Below are positions 13,279-25,049 of a DNA stretch of 64,000 nt, piece after piece. Source of the stretch: Pelecanus crispus (lineage: Eukaryota > Chordata > Aves > Pelecaniformes > Pelecanidae); the NCBI RefSeq assembly GCF_030463565.1, contig NC_134646.1:61211710-61275709 (forward strand). Reading direction: 5' to 3'. A program made the translations under genes and the position numbers. A model generated the notes under the pieces. That model searched no databases. It was not told the origin of the DNA and saw only the letters and a list, made by a program, of their open reading frames with translations. Each line of letters starts with the position of its first letter. The first letter of the stretch is position 1.

Positions 13279-14211
13279 CTGCCAATGAATAAAAAAAAAA
13301 AATTAACTTAATAAGAATGGCATCACTTTAAAATAAGGCCCTACATCTTCACTAAAAGGTGAGATTTTAGTCTTTCAATAATCCTTAAGAATCTCACAGA
13401 CCTGAATTCTGAATCTTTATCAACAGCAGAAGAGATTTTCAGGATATTGTGAGCCAGTGGTTCACAGATCTAAATGCAAGCCCATCAGAACACACATCTC
13501 AAATTCAAGACTTTTCCCTACAGAAGCATTAAATCATCTCCATTTCCTCAGAGGAAAAGGCAGCAGGTCACATGGAGTTATCCTGCTGGACTACTCTCAC
13601 TTGAACTATGATGTGTTTTTTGATTCACAGAATTTTTATCTGGGAGGTTGAATGGAAGACTATCACAACACTGCTATCTCAGGTAACTTGCTGAGACTTC
13701 AAAGACAGAAAGACAATTCCAGCCAGAAGGCTGACACTGGGGCTTTTAGTCTCATTGATGCTGAGGTTTGCGTAAGATGAAAACCTAGACAGCGATGACC
13801 TGTTCCCAAAACTGACAGCTGAAAATCTGCCCTCTGAAAGGCAGCATCTCTGCAATTTTGACAATCCTGCTCCATTTCCATCTGCCACATTGCATATACT
13901 GTTCTGTATTTATATTGTATGTATTTAAGTCCCTGCATACATCTCCATCTATTATGTTAACTACCACTGCAAAACTGCTCCGTTATCTGTCACATTGCTA
14001 ACCACTGCAATTTTCATGAACACATTCTTAATGAACAAAGGGGTATGGCTTTACTTTAAAGGAAAGTTTTGGAAAAGAAAAAAAAAAAATCTTCAACACC
14101 AAATTTTAAGTCAAGGAGGAACAAACTGCTTCCTGGCCCATGCTGGTTGCCAGCAGAAACCCTGAAACATCAGATTAACAATTTTTGCAGTATTTTGTAT
14201 TGACTTCTTAC

Positions 14212-14292
14212 TGTGCTTTCCCTGGTTGATATTCTTTCATCAGTCTTCATAACTGAGAACTGCATATCACTGGGATCTGAGCTCACTGAGGT
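14212..14292 (-). CDS. WDR19: WDR19 coding exon 7
   Basis: Encodes residues 175-201 (TSVSSDPSDMQFSVMKTDER and onward), a less conserved loop and strand region matching human [20 protein letters not shown]. The acceptor is TTCTTGCAG and the donor GTAAGA. Both ends are phase 0, so skipping it would keep frame. Confidence 0.9.
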
Positions 14293-15173
14293 CTGCAAGA
14301 AAGAAGTTCAGCTTGAGAAATCAACAGGTAATGTAGCAAATACTGATGATAAATAGCAGCATTATTCCTACCCTGTACATTTTAGTGTTAAGGATAGATA
14401 GATAGAGTTGTTATTGCATTTAGTAAGAAAAAAGTTGGAGAAAACATGACTGCAGTTTGAATCATAATGACATGTTACCACAGAATATTCTGAAAAAATA
14501 TCTAGGAAACAGTTAGAAATACAAATCCAAATAGAGAAGGAAAGATCCAGATGAGGAAGACGACTTGCAAGATGATACTATACAGACGGTACTAACTGAA
14601 GCAGTACAAACAAGGTCACTCCAATGCAAATTCAAAGATTTTTTTTTTTTTAATTAGATAAGTCTAGAAGGAAATTCCAATCAGATATTGAACGCAATAC
14701 TTATTTTTATTCTTTCCATAAAAAGCTGGGAAGTGGAGGTGCCCCTAAAGTTTTAGTCACTTTCAGTATCTCTGAAAGATTAACAAAATTAATAACGTGA
14801 CCAGTTTACATATGCATATTTTAAACATTCATTATAGATACAAAACTGAATATAGCACTAGCTTAAAACAGCATAAACCTCACTGTTTTTAATGTTAGTA
14901 ATAAAAAGGCAGAATTCTAATATAAAAAGAAAAACTGGAGCAAAGCATTTGTGTTTTTTTTTTTCCTCAAAGGTGCAACCAACAACCAATGTATTGCTGC
15001 AACTGAGATTCCAGTTGTACAAAGAACTGAGAGATGGATTCTCCTACTTAAGGAGAAGCGTAAGACCAAGAATAAGGCATACAGGTTAAAGACTTACAAT
15101 GCATTTTAATATGATATACCTGATCTGGTTTAGGTAGCAATAACAATCTAGTTACTTTTGTAGTCAGTATGAC

Positions 15174-15225
15174 GTTACAAAACCTCATAAGCAAGCAAGG
15201 TTACAAAACCTCATTAGCAAGCCTC
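15174..15225. repeat. 26-base tandem duplication
   Basis: GTTACAAAACCTCATAAGCA-type unit at 15174-15199 is repeated at 15200-15225 with a few differences. It is in WDR19 intron 6. Confidence 0.8.
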
Positions 15226-15999
15226 TCTTAGGTCTCTGCTGTCTCTGCTACACTGCTTCTACTACCTAAGCCAGCTAGTTTAAAGCACAGACATACCTTA
15301 ATAAATATATTAGGGTATTCTTCTCCAATTGTGATCTTCAGACATAAAGATGGAAGCACATGAAATAAACTACGAAAGATTTGTTCTTTGAAAAATCTTG
15401 AGTGAAACACTGTTCACTAAAGTTAAAAAAGTGAATTATATTCATTTGCATGTTATGCAGCAACTGTCATTGCTTGGAAGGACTGTGATGTATGTAAGCA
15501 AATAGAATGCTTGATTACAGAATCTGAGCATACTTGGAGGAAGCACAGGAATCAGCCTCTCAACAATGCAATGGCGTCCAGCCTAGGAGTAATCCTTGCA
15601 CATCAGAGGCAAGATCTTTGTTCAACCAATCTAAAGCAAACCCAACACTAAAAGTACTTCCCAAAGACCTTATGAACAGCCATGGGAGAGCTGTCCTGTG
15701 CTGCTACTGAGAAAGTCAACCTAAGACTGCACTTATAGGCTCCTCTTCTAACAGATACAGATTAGGATCAAGGAAGAGAGAAGCATGTTTAGGCAGGACC
15801 ACAGCAGAATTGCAGAGACTCTAATATCATAAATCACATTGCATAACACAGGGGCTCAGATGTTTAGATATGCCCTAATCCTACATGAGGTTTCCCAAAG
15901 GCTCCTTGTCCTTGAAAGCAGTGGGATTGAAAAGGCATAAGCTCTCATAGGTCCCAGCTTTCTCAGGAACCAGGAGTATTAATATATGCCTTAAAATCA

Positions 16000-16251
<252 letters not shown>

Positions 16252-16706
16252 TTATCAGAGCAATTACAAATTCAAGAGTCTTTTTTTTTTTTTTTAAATC
16301 TACTCCCAGATGGAAGTCTTCTGACCTTATAGGAACTTGCACAGCCCCTATTCTTCCATTTCTTTGCATCAAATTTCTGGGGATGGTGCTATATCCTTAA
16401 CCTTTCTGCCCAGAGGTACTCTAAGCAGGTAAGAAAAAGTAATTTAGTAACAAGAAAAAACACACAAATCCCTTGCAAAGAAGATAATACAAGTTTCCCA
16501 TGAGGTAGTATCAGATATGCGTATATATATTTTTAACTTAGTATACTATAAAAATACTCTCATAAGTATGACAAAACAGAAGGTGCAAGTTGAGTATGAG
16601 CACATTTTTGACTTGCATGTTCATATACAGAACTAAAAAGGAATCTAAGTATATTAGCAAAATTGCACTTTCACATGTGCAAGCTTAGTTTCAAACCAAT
16701 GCATAC

Positions 16707-16822
16707 CAAGAACAGGAATCTTGCGAGAAGTCTGACGGTTATATATAAGCAAGTTTCCCTTTGTTGTTCCAACAGCAAGTAAAGTTCCAACTCGAGACCA
16801 TAACAAGAAAGACATTGCATCC
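16707..16822 (-). CDS. WDR19: WDR19 coding exon 5
   Basis: Encodes about residues 97-135, including [20 protein letters not shown] and [10 protein letters not shown], further WD40 strands of the first propeller. The acceptor is TTTTTTAG and the donor GTATGC. It leaves phase 1 after the first base of a Gly codon. Confidence 0.96.
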
Positions 16823-17996
16823 CTAAAAAAAAGAAAAATTTTACTTTGTCTAGTAGACATTCCTTTCATGTGCTTATAAAAACATTTTGCATATTTGTTT
16901 TGAAGTTCTATGAAATCACACAGACCAAGCAGAATTTTTAAATTAAGCAAATGTTCTCTACAACAAGTATCAGGATTATTTAAGCGTGCATAAAATAGTT
17001 AAAGTAATAAAAACTTGTATGAGGTAATGTAATAAGTAATTATCAAATGTAATACAAATGGAAATGTGTCTGCAAACTTCAGCAGTCTTTGATGGAATCA
17101 TGGGTAATTTGGCCAAATACGTAGCTTTAAAAAACACCCAAAGATACCATGAAGGTATGTGAAATTTTCCAGTCACTTTCTGCATTGTTTTTTTGTTCTT
17201 CAATAATCCTATGAATTCAGCCAACTCCAAGTGAATAGGTCTAGTTCTAGTCAATGTAATAAGAAAGTTAGAAAGAGCCATTTTAACTTGAAGTTTCAGA
17301 TACAGCAAGGCCTGTTGTGGTGTATATTTAAGGGTGCACAGATAAATACTATACATCGCATTTTAAAAAAAAAAGCCTCTTAAGCAAAACAATTTTAATC
17401 AGCATTTTTGAATTAGTGCAGTTGTTTCCATCATTGCCTCTCCCATCTTTTTAAAGTTTACTGTAAGCATGCAATAGCAATCTGAAACAAATTTCAAATA
17501 CTAATTTACACAGGAAATAACCTCCAATATATATTTGGTTTGCATGTGAGGGGTTTTGTTTGTGCTTTTCTAATTTCAAAAAGAGGAGGATACCAGAAAA
17601 GCCTGATTATCACACTGTTTATATGTCTTAGTGCTTATTCTCCTTAAGCAATAACACTGTGACAAAAGAAGGATTAGGCACTTAAATTGATATACACTGC
17701 TCTAGCGAGGCTGCCTCCAGTAAGCAATTTACCTCAGATATTAGAGAGAAAGATCATGAAGGAACTGCAATAACCACATACTCCGTTCTGATAAGTACCT
17801 TCTATGCTCTTTCGCTTGCATACTGGCAAGTTATTCTTCCACCCAAAATACTGGTTCACACATGAAAAGGAGGTACAATATGGGCTATCCCTTCACAAAA
17901 TATAACATGTATATATGTCTTCATAAGTTGCTTTGATTATATAAAAAACCCCTGACCTATCAAAAAACCCCAAACCCCTACTTAGGAAAACTTTAC

Positions 17997-17997
<1 letters not shown>

Positions 17998-18027
<30 letters not shown>
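17998..18027 (+). repeat. Poly(A) tract, 30 bases
   Basis: An uninterrupted A run in WDR19 intron 4. No recognisable element precedes it. Confidence 0.9.
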
Positions 18028-18028
<1 letters not shown>

Positions 18029-18481
18029 CCAAAGTTGATGTATTCCACCAGAAAAGAAGATCATAAACAATAATCATTATAACATCTGTGCTAAAAAGGC
18101 CTATTGTTGATAATATGTAATAACTAATAAATAATGACAAAAATGTAATGACTAAGAAATAACCGAGTAATCCACAAATACCTAAACAAGATGCCTACAT
18201 AATGCTGCATATAATTAATTAGACAGTAGGAACAAGTAATTGCTTTAAGTTTCTCATTTGTACGTACAATCATTTGCTTGTTTTGAAACTGTTTTCTAAC
18301 TTAACATTCTACCGACAAACAATCTTCAAAACATAACTTCATTAAATCATGTATAGGTTAAATTACTGTGTATTTTGTGCAAAGTGCAATTCTTTTACTT
18401 TTTCAGGAGTGGAAAAAATTGTATAGAAGTTATTTTTTGTTTCAGTACAGTTTAAGTTCAGTTTCAACGTACACATATAGG

Positions 18482-18515
18482 ATACCAGGCTGTAACAGAT
18501 ACCAGGCTGTAACAC
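18482..18515. repeat. 17-base tandem duplication
   Basis: ATACCAGGCTGTAACAG followed directly by ATACCAGGCTGTAACAC, in WDR19 intron 4. Confidence 0.85.
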
Positions 18516-19621
18516 ATGGAAATATCCCATAATCAAATATCCAATATTCCAAATTAATTTTACAAAGCACAAGTGTACATGTTAATGGAAATATGAAATA
18601 TTTCCATATTCCAGACATGGAGTTTTCAACCTAAAAAATCTGGAAAAAACCCACCCTCATAGAAACCAACATCACCCCCACCCCCCAATTTTTCCAGCTG
18701 AACTGAAGTTTTTTGATTTAATGGATAAAACACTCCAATTTTGGTATCTTTGACTACTTAAAAAACCAAAAAACAACAATGGAAAAATCCCAAAAACATA
18801 CACAAAGGAAATTTAGAAATGAAAGGTTAAATCAGAAGGAGTGTTTGTCTCAACTCAAGTAAACAGAATAGCAGCAGAATCTAAAATTAGCTGTTTCTCT
18901 GCTCAGGTGAGTGCCCTAACAAACATGGGACAGATTTGTTTCCACTCTCTTTCCTACAGACAGAATCTTTATGTAGAGTGCAACAGTTCAGTGGACTAGA
19001 TTCAAAGAAGCTAAAAGTTTAATTGTTAACTGAAGCTTATTTGTTAACCCAATGTCTGATTGTTACGTAGGCCTCAGGAGAGTTTTAAGTCTGTGGTCAA
19101 ATCCAGAAAGGCAGGGATTTGAACCTTAGAGTAGGATCACCTTAAATATCTCCTCCCATCCTAAACCCGTCTGCTTTGTGAATAGCATTTTAGTCCCCTT
19201 ATAAATCTATGGGGAAAAAATCCTAGCACCGCTAAAATCACTTCCCTTACTTTTTTTAAGCTCCCTTTTTACTTGTGTGAAATACTTTAGAGAAAGTGAG
19301 CCTGTGCAGATACACAAAAAATTCACCTATCCTTGCTGCTACCACAAAGTGGAAACATTGAAGAGAAGCTCTCTGGGAACTTTGGCGCTGTTGACAATTA
19401 AAAAAGAAACAAAACACCTACCAACCCCAAAACCCCCACCCACAACAAACCAGCAAATCGTACCAAAAAGAATTTAGCAACAAACTGTAGTATATTAGTT
19501 AAACAGTATATGTGCTATGAGGACTCCAACAAAAAAAGATCTTTGCAATATATCCATCACATCAACAAGTCACAGTGGTCCAAGTCTTCAAATACACACT
19601 TTAAAAAAAACCCTCTCTTAC

Positions 19622-19747
19622 CTCATGCCGCTGTCTACTTGGCTTGTTTTGTTTGTGTTCGCATCCCACAGAAATATGGCACCAGATTTGTCTGTGATTA
19701 TTGCTAAAGTATCTCCATCCTTATCCCAGTCCATAGCAACACAGTTA
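19622..19747 (-). CDS. WDR19: WDR19 coding exon 4
   Basis: Encodes about residues 55-96, with [17 protein letters not shown] and [12 protein letters not shown]. The WD-type Trp-Asp pairs of two blades are visible. The acceptor is TTTTCTTCAG and the donor GTAAGA. It matches human WDR19 closely, including the motif after the WD. Confidence 0.96.
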
Positions 19748-22566
19748 CTGAAGAAAAAAAAAGATGGCTTTCACTAAAAATGTTAAAATATGTTTGTAAG
19801 TGTACAGAAACCACCAGAATTATTCAGCTGAAGTCCCTGTCTTTCCTTTTCCCTCGCAAGCAAACCCATGACAGATTGTAAATTTACTTGTAAGGTGTAC
19901 TTCTGTAGCAACCATACCCTTACTCAAATCTCATTGAAATGACAGAGGCTGAAAGGAAAGTCATAGAAAAAAGACTGCTACCTACTTTTTAGTACTTGAA
20001 ATACTGCTGCCCTGATTTTCAAGAGACAGTGATAATCCCCTGTAAGGTTCTGTTTTGTTAGAGGCTATTCAGTGTTGGGATTATTTTTCTCACAGTTCAA
20101 CAAGCATAATGAACTTGGACAAGAGAAACATCTAGTTGCAAATAGTTCCCAGAATGAAGAGGACAGCAGACTTACCCACAAGTCTCTAGTGAATTGGAAA
20201 CAGTGTTGTTTACAACACATATATAAAGCACCATATACTGCAGACTAAGAACCTATGCCATCTGACACCACTCTTTTCTTTCTAGATAAATTACTTGATA
20301 GTTTCAGGTTAAAAAGGTATCTTCATGAAAAATTTCACTCTCATTACGGCTCAAACGAAAACTCCTAATGCAAGCAATTTCAGAAGTGTCCTACTGAAAC
20401 ATACATTGCTGTAAACTAATTCAGTAAGCCTTCAGTTCCAGTTTCTATCTTTTTTTTTTTTTAAAACCTTAGCAGTTTATTCTGGAGAGTAAGTATTGTC
20501 TATTCCCAAAACACACCCATGAATACTTAACAGCCAATCAGAACATCAAGAGCAAGAATAACAAGGACAAAAGAAAATAACAGGGAAAAACGCAGATTGG
20601 TAAATTGTAAACAAAACAAATGTTATCAACATAATGGTAAGAAGATGCTTATAACATCAACTATTACAGCAGAGAATATTTGACATTCTGAACTCCATTC
20701 TTACGCAGTTAACAACTGCAGTTGGTTAACAGTGAACCAACAAATAGAGAAGCAAAGTTTGGCCTGAGGGGGAGAACCTCCATATAAGCACACTTGTTTT
20801 GGTTTCAACTATATTATCACAAAAACTGAATTTTATTCTAATAGTAATTATTAGAGAGAATTTATTCTTCAATCACAGCAAAAGGTTGGAAATAAGAATT
20901 CAAAAGAACTACCTAACCTAGACAGAAGATCTGCCGGCAGACCTCAAAAAGTCAGTACTATTCAAACTACCATAAGCAGATGTTAATTATGTCGACAAGC
21001 CTTTAGGATATGTGGTTACTATAGAAGTTTTTTCTGCTCTTTGCCTTGCCACGACGACACAACATTATTTTAAAACTGATTTAGATGTTGTATGTTTCCC
21101 TGAAGGAAAGGGTCACATCTGTCCATCAATAAGGCAGCGCTATCAGCATCCATCAGTAAGGTGGACTCCCCTTCACACCACCCTCACCAACCCACAAGAC
21201 AGTAGAGGATCCCCAGTCCAACACAAGCTCTTCTCAGAGTTCACCACTAATTCCACACAGCTTTCCTCACTTCTGGCAGACTGCTGGAGAGAGCAAGCAT
21301 TTGTCATACATTGTGCAGAATGAGCTGGGCCATGGATACTACCAAGCAAAAGACACTGACATAGCCAGCCCACATAACGAATGGCACCTAACCAGAACAG
21401 GATTTTGAAACAAGATAGCAAGATGCGACGGTCAGTAAGATACAAGCGAGTCTGCTAAAGACAATGAGAATTGCACCTCTTGGTTTGGTGCAAGGTGGCA
21501 ACTACCATGAACTGCAAAAACTGGATTTCTAGAGAGCTATGTGACTCTGGCTCATATCTACCAATGATACAGGGATATGTAAGTGACGTTTTAGAACTGA
21601 AAGTTAGACTTCTAGATTAGAGGCTTCAGATTTAAAGCCTTAGTGGGAGTTTTGCCTTGACTAAGGGCTCCACCTTAACCAAAATTAATCAGGTTGTTAG
21701 AAATAAAATTTAAAAAAATCAAGAATTTGCATGAATACTTAAGCTAAGAGCAGGTAAAATACTAAAAAGAAATGAGGAGTACACAAATGAAACTACTGCT
21801 ATATCAGGTAGTAATGGTGCCCAATAAAAGCAGATTTATAGAGCAAAATGGTATGATGAGCTGATGTCGCAGTGTTTGCACCTAGGGAGGTTTCCTCCAG
21901 GCCATCTCTAGCCTGTTCCTACGGACTGATTGCCTTTTAGCAGTTAGACTGCATCTTCCAAAGTACACCACTTTTTAAATTTCATCTGAAAGGAATCTAG
22001 TTGGTACACTCCAACACCACTCTCCGATGTGAACCAAAGTGCGATAAGCAGGACAAACAGTGAGAGTCACTTCAGAAGTACACTCTCGATCTAAAGTAAA
22101 AACACCAATGTATACATTATGCCAGTGACATAAGCAAAAGCACTAAACCAAAAGGATATCTTTCCTCAGTAAGGCTATGATAACACATTACTAGAAAACT
22201 CGACAGTAGCAAGAATGCAGTCGCAATCAGCATGAAGTGGGTATACTGTATGCAACCTCATGATGTTCTTTCTTAATATGACAGATCTAACATTTTAATG
22301 AAGCAGATTGCATTTACTAGTAATAAGGAGTGCTTTGGGTAGGAGAATATATTTTTCTGACTATCCTTGACAGCTTACTTTGAGTTCAGCTTTTACTGTC
22401 TCAGATTCCATACATGCCAATCAGTTTGTCTTCTTTTCCAGGTACGTTCACCAGAGAGAGTATCTTTTCCTACAAAGTTCTCACACTGTATAAGCACCTC
22501 ACCAGAAGAGAAGTATTTTTAAAGAAAACAACAAAGAAAATAATTTAAACCCATCTTAGTACCTAC
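19748..22566 (-). other. WDR19: WDR19 intron 3
   Basis: A 2.8 kb intron. A slightly GC-richer block near 21050-21450 contains two copies of CCATCARTAAGG separated by about 28 bases and overlapping open frames on both strands, but no recognisable protein. I cannot assign it to a repeat family. Confidence 0.7.
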
Positions 22567-22632
22567 CCTGGTAAGCTGATTTCATTTCTCTTCTGACCAT
22601 GACGATCAAAAATTTTCACAGCACGATCACCT
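22567..22632 (-). CDS. WDR19: WDR19 coding exon 3
   Basis: Encodes about residues 33-54 (GDRAVKIFDRHGQKRNEISLPG), part of the first WD40 blade. It has a TTTTTTAG acceptor and a GTAGGT donor. The length is a multiple of three, so the incoming phase of 2 is kept. The intron separating it from exon 2 is only 84 bases. Confidence 0.95.
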
Positions 22633-22716
22633 CTAAAAAAGATTAACATATAGAATAATTCCCTGTCTTCATCAGCAATTTCTATGAACAAATGCAGTAA
22701 GTATTTGTAATCTTAC

Positions 22717-22808
22717 CCTGCTACAGCAAGGAAATTTCCCAAAGTTTTCTGCCAAGCAAACTGCACAGGGGAACCAGACCAAGCTTTTTCTGACAGACTG
22801 AATACTTG
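22717..22808 (-). CDS. WDR19: WDR19 coding exon 2
   Basis: Encodes residues 3-32, beginning [10 protein letters not shown] and ending NFLAVAG, the first strands of the first WD40 propeller. It matches human RIFSLLEKTW...NYLAVTG. The acceptor is TCTCCCAG and the donor GTAAGA. The Leu at position 7, mutated in some human WDR19 ciliopathies as I recall, is conserved. The exon ends after two bases of a Gly codon. Confidence 0.95.
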
Positions 22809-24243
22809 CTGGGAGACAAAAAAAAAGAGGTGGGAAATTACATATCTTAAAATCATAAGCATGTAACAATAAACAACTTCCTAACATGTTAGCAACTGTG
22901 AATACTGTGGAGGGAAAAAAACCCACCCTCTCAAACACAACTTCTGGGTGATTCTAATGCACCAAAGTACCAAAATTCCACAGAAAAATCTTTTGATTTG
23001 TGCTGGAAAGAATGACGTTTCTGGTGCTGGGTGTCTGCATTGAGAACTACTGTGACTCGATCACAACTATTATTTTTTCTCTTACAGAGTTACTGGAATA
23101 AAAAAATTGCATGAGACTCTCCCCTTCATGTCCAAAGACCAGAATGTTTAGTTCTCTAAATTTCATGGAAAAGTCTGGGACTAGAAAGCATTCTCAGTGT
23201 GTAAAACACAGAAGGCTCAACATCTATGCTTTTAAAGATACATAACTATTTTGTCCTCTCTGAATTGTTGGGTCTTAAAAGCTAAGACCTCAAAGCTACT
23301 CAACTGTAAAAAGAGATTCCAACTTCTGCCTAAGAAAGTTTCTCAAATTCCTTTTCCTTGCACGCTACCTGCACAGGGTTTTCTGTAACTTGGGTGTAAG
23401 ACAAAGCCCACATCTTTGTTTCACAGTTTGCTGTCATGACTTTTTCCCTCCCACGTCATCAGATAAACACCAACATCTGGTGTCCATCAAATGCCTGGCA
23501 GGCTTACTCAAGTCTTTGCCAAAGGTCCCCCATCCCTTCCTTTGGGTGAATGTAAACTAAGGCATTGAATTTACATTTTACTCACAAAAAAAGTGTAAAA
23601 TTATGAGCACCACATGCCACAAGCACAAAGAACACCTGACAATTATGTTTTATTTTGAAAAAAATTTAATAAAATCTGTAATAAACCAACGATAAAGAAA
23701 ATCATTACGGGAGCGCAGGCAAGCTCCAGCTCTTCATGCTCTCACTAACGCATAAACTAAACCCCGCTAAGGGGTTTGAGTAGGAACCTTTCCTTGCGGC
23801 CCAAGCATTTAGCGTTGCCGAGGAGGGCTCCTCGCCCCGCTCTCCGCTGCCAGGCCCAGCGCTAAGGCACAGCGACGGGGCGCAGGGAGCCCCCAGCTCC
23901 GGCGGCAGCGGCGTCGGGCGACGCGGCGGCTCAGGCAGCTGTCGCGGGAAGAACCAGCCTGGCCGGAGCCGGAGCCTGAGCCTCCCGCGGCCCGGCCCCG
24001 GGAGCCAGGGCCAGGGGCATGGCGGGCGGCGGGAGCGGCCGCGGCCCCCCCGAGGAAGCTCGGAGGCCGGCACGAGCGGGCGGTTCCCGCCGCGCCCCGC
24101 TCCCCAGGCCGCAGGCACCGCCCGCCCGCGGCGGGCCCCGCTCGACGCCCCTGAGCCGGACCGGGCCGCGCGGGGCGGGAAGCGCGGCCCCGCCGCCGGC
24201 CCCCCTCCCGCCGCCCGCGCCTACGGCGGCCGCGGGGACTCAC
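22809..24243 (-). other. WDR19: WDR19 intron 1
   Basis: A 1.4 kb intron whose 5' end lies in the CpG island (from about 23790 upward), with AT-rich sequence below that. It contains no additional exon that I recognise. Confidence 0.75.
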
Positions 24244-24249
24244 CTTCAT
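24244..24249 (-). CDS. WDR19: WDR19 coding exon 1 (Met-Lys only)
   Basis: Only two codons, ATG AAG, are coding before a strong donor (GTGAGT). The start was chosen because exon 2 continues the WDR19 N terminus directly after MK and the ATG lies within the CpG island. The upstream part of the exon is 5' UTR whose start cannot be read from sequence. Phase at the end is 0. Confidence 0.85.
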
Positions 24250-24290
24250 CGCGCCCACCGCCCGCCGCGCAGCCCAGCCCGGCGCCCCCC

Positions 24291-24300
24291 GCGCATGCGC
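24291..24300. promoter_or_regulatory. NRF1-type palindrome
   Basis: GCGCATGCGC is a perfect match to the core of the NRF1 consensus. It lies 42 to 51 bases upstream of the WDR19 start codon, so it is either close to the transcription start or in the 5' UTR. Binding is inferred from the motif only. Confidence 0.6.
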
Positions 24301-24356
24301 CGCCCGCCCTCCCCGGCCCACCCGTGAGCCGGACCCAGCCCGCCCACGGCGTCGCT

Positions 24357-24370
24357 GTCACCACGGAGAC
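24357..24370. promoter_or_regulatory. WDR19: RFX X-box in the WDR19 promoter
   Basis: The sequence GTCACCACGGAGAC fits the X-box rule RYYNYY, 1-3 spacer bases, RRNRAC, with a 2-base spacer. Its reverse complement fits the same rule. It lies 108 bases upstream of the WDR19 ATG. X-boxes bind RFX transcription factors (DAF-19 in worms), which drive ciliary genes, and the worm WDR19 orthologue dyf-2 is X-box controlled. The match is seen; the function here is inferred. Confidence 0.75.
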
Positions 24371-24393
24371 GGGGAAGGCGGAGGAAGGCCAGC

Positions 24394-24400
24394 AACGTCA
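24394..24400 (-). promoter_or_regulatory. CRE-like site
   Basis: The minus strand reads TGACGTT, a CRE half-site with one extra matching base. It sits between the X-box and the GC box, about 145 bases upstream of the WDR19 ATG. The match is short and could be chance. Confidence 0.35.
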
Positions 24401-24408
24401 CCGCCGGA

Positions 24409-24418
24409 GGGCGGGGCC
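24409..24418. promoter_or_regulatory. Sp1-type GC box
   Basis: GGGCGGGGCC, the standard GC box, followed at once by a second inverted CCCCGCCCC. It is about 160 bases upstream of the WDR19 ATG and within the CpG island. Confidence 0.5.
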
Positions 24419-24429
24419 CCGCCCCGCAG

Positions 24430-24434
24430 CCAAT
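24430..24434 (+). promoter_or_regulatory. CCAAT box
   Basis: CCAAT in the context GCAGCCAATGGGGAG, an NF-Y type site (orientation-independent), about 180 bases upstream of the WDR19 ATG and 60 bases beyond the X-box. RFX and NF-Y sites often occur together. Confidence 0.45.
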
Positions 24435-25049
24435 GGGGAGGCGCCAGGCCGGAACAGGCCCCTCCCCCCGCGGTCTCCAGAGAAGCCGCGTGGCGCGGTG
24501 CATGCTGGTAGGCCAGGTGTTGCGAGGAGCCCGGCCCGCAAGGCCGGCAGGAGCAGCAGGAAAAATAACGTTTCCCTCCAGCCGCCGATACGGGTACACG
24601 AAATGGACTGTACGCTAGAGAAACAAGGCACTAACCCAGCAACACTGCATTTAAGTTTAGCTGTATTCAGTTGCAAACAGTGCAGGTTTCAGCACAAAGT
24701 TTCACTGCTTAGTAACTTCTTTTAAACCAATAAATAGTTCACTGAGAGCATTAACACATTTAAAATTACAAAGGTACAAAGACTTTGGGTATCGGACGCT
24801 TCAAACTTTTGAAAACTCATTCAGTGAGCTCACATCTTCCCATTTTCCAGTACAAACACACACGTATTACCTACTGTTTTGAAAACATAAGGAACAAGGC
24901 ACAGAAAAGCAAATACAAAAAGACTTTCCAAGAACATTCAGACCATTCAAAGCAATTCCGTGTAACAGCACAGGGCTCAAGAAAGGCAAATTATAAAGAA
25001 TCTGAAAAAAATCAGGTAACTGTTAAATAAGGTAACTGAGTTGATATAA

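Larger units (their letters stand above)
16823..19621 (-). other. WDR19: WDR19 intron 4
   Basis: A 2.8 kb AT-rich intron. It holds a 30-base A run at 17998-18027 and a 17-base tandem duplication at 18482-18515. A 126-codon minus-strand open frame at 16976-17356 has no recognisable motif or splice context and is treated as chance. Confidence 0.75.
23790..24600. promoter_or_regulatory. WDR19: CpG island spanning the WDR19 promoter and exon 1
   Basis: An abrupt block of GC-rich, CpG-dense sequence about 0.8 kb long in otherwise AT-rich DNA. It surrounds the WDR19 start codon at 24249, with about 350 bases upstream and 450 bases reaching into intron 1. This is the typical form of a vertebrate housekeeping promoter. 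No TATA box is apparent near the start. The long open frames through it on both strands are a by-product of few AT-rich stop codons. Confidence 0.93.

Noticed and set aside
16976-17356. 126-codon minus-strand open frame in WDR19 intron 4
   Set aside because: No match to WDR19, and exons 4 and 5 already join in frame across it. Composition is that of AT-rich intron.
17998-18027. Long A runs here and at 36935-36961, considered as tails of processed pseudogenes
   Set aside because: The sequence before them shows no coding or RNA-gene similarity that I can recognise, and no flanking duplication was found.
23705-24725. Several overlapping long open frames on both strands (up to 170 codons), rich in Arg, Gly, Pro and Ala
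   Set aside because: They lie in the CpG island, where stop codons are rare by composition. The frames overlap each other on both strands and none continues into a supported exon.
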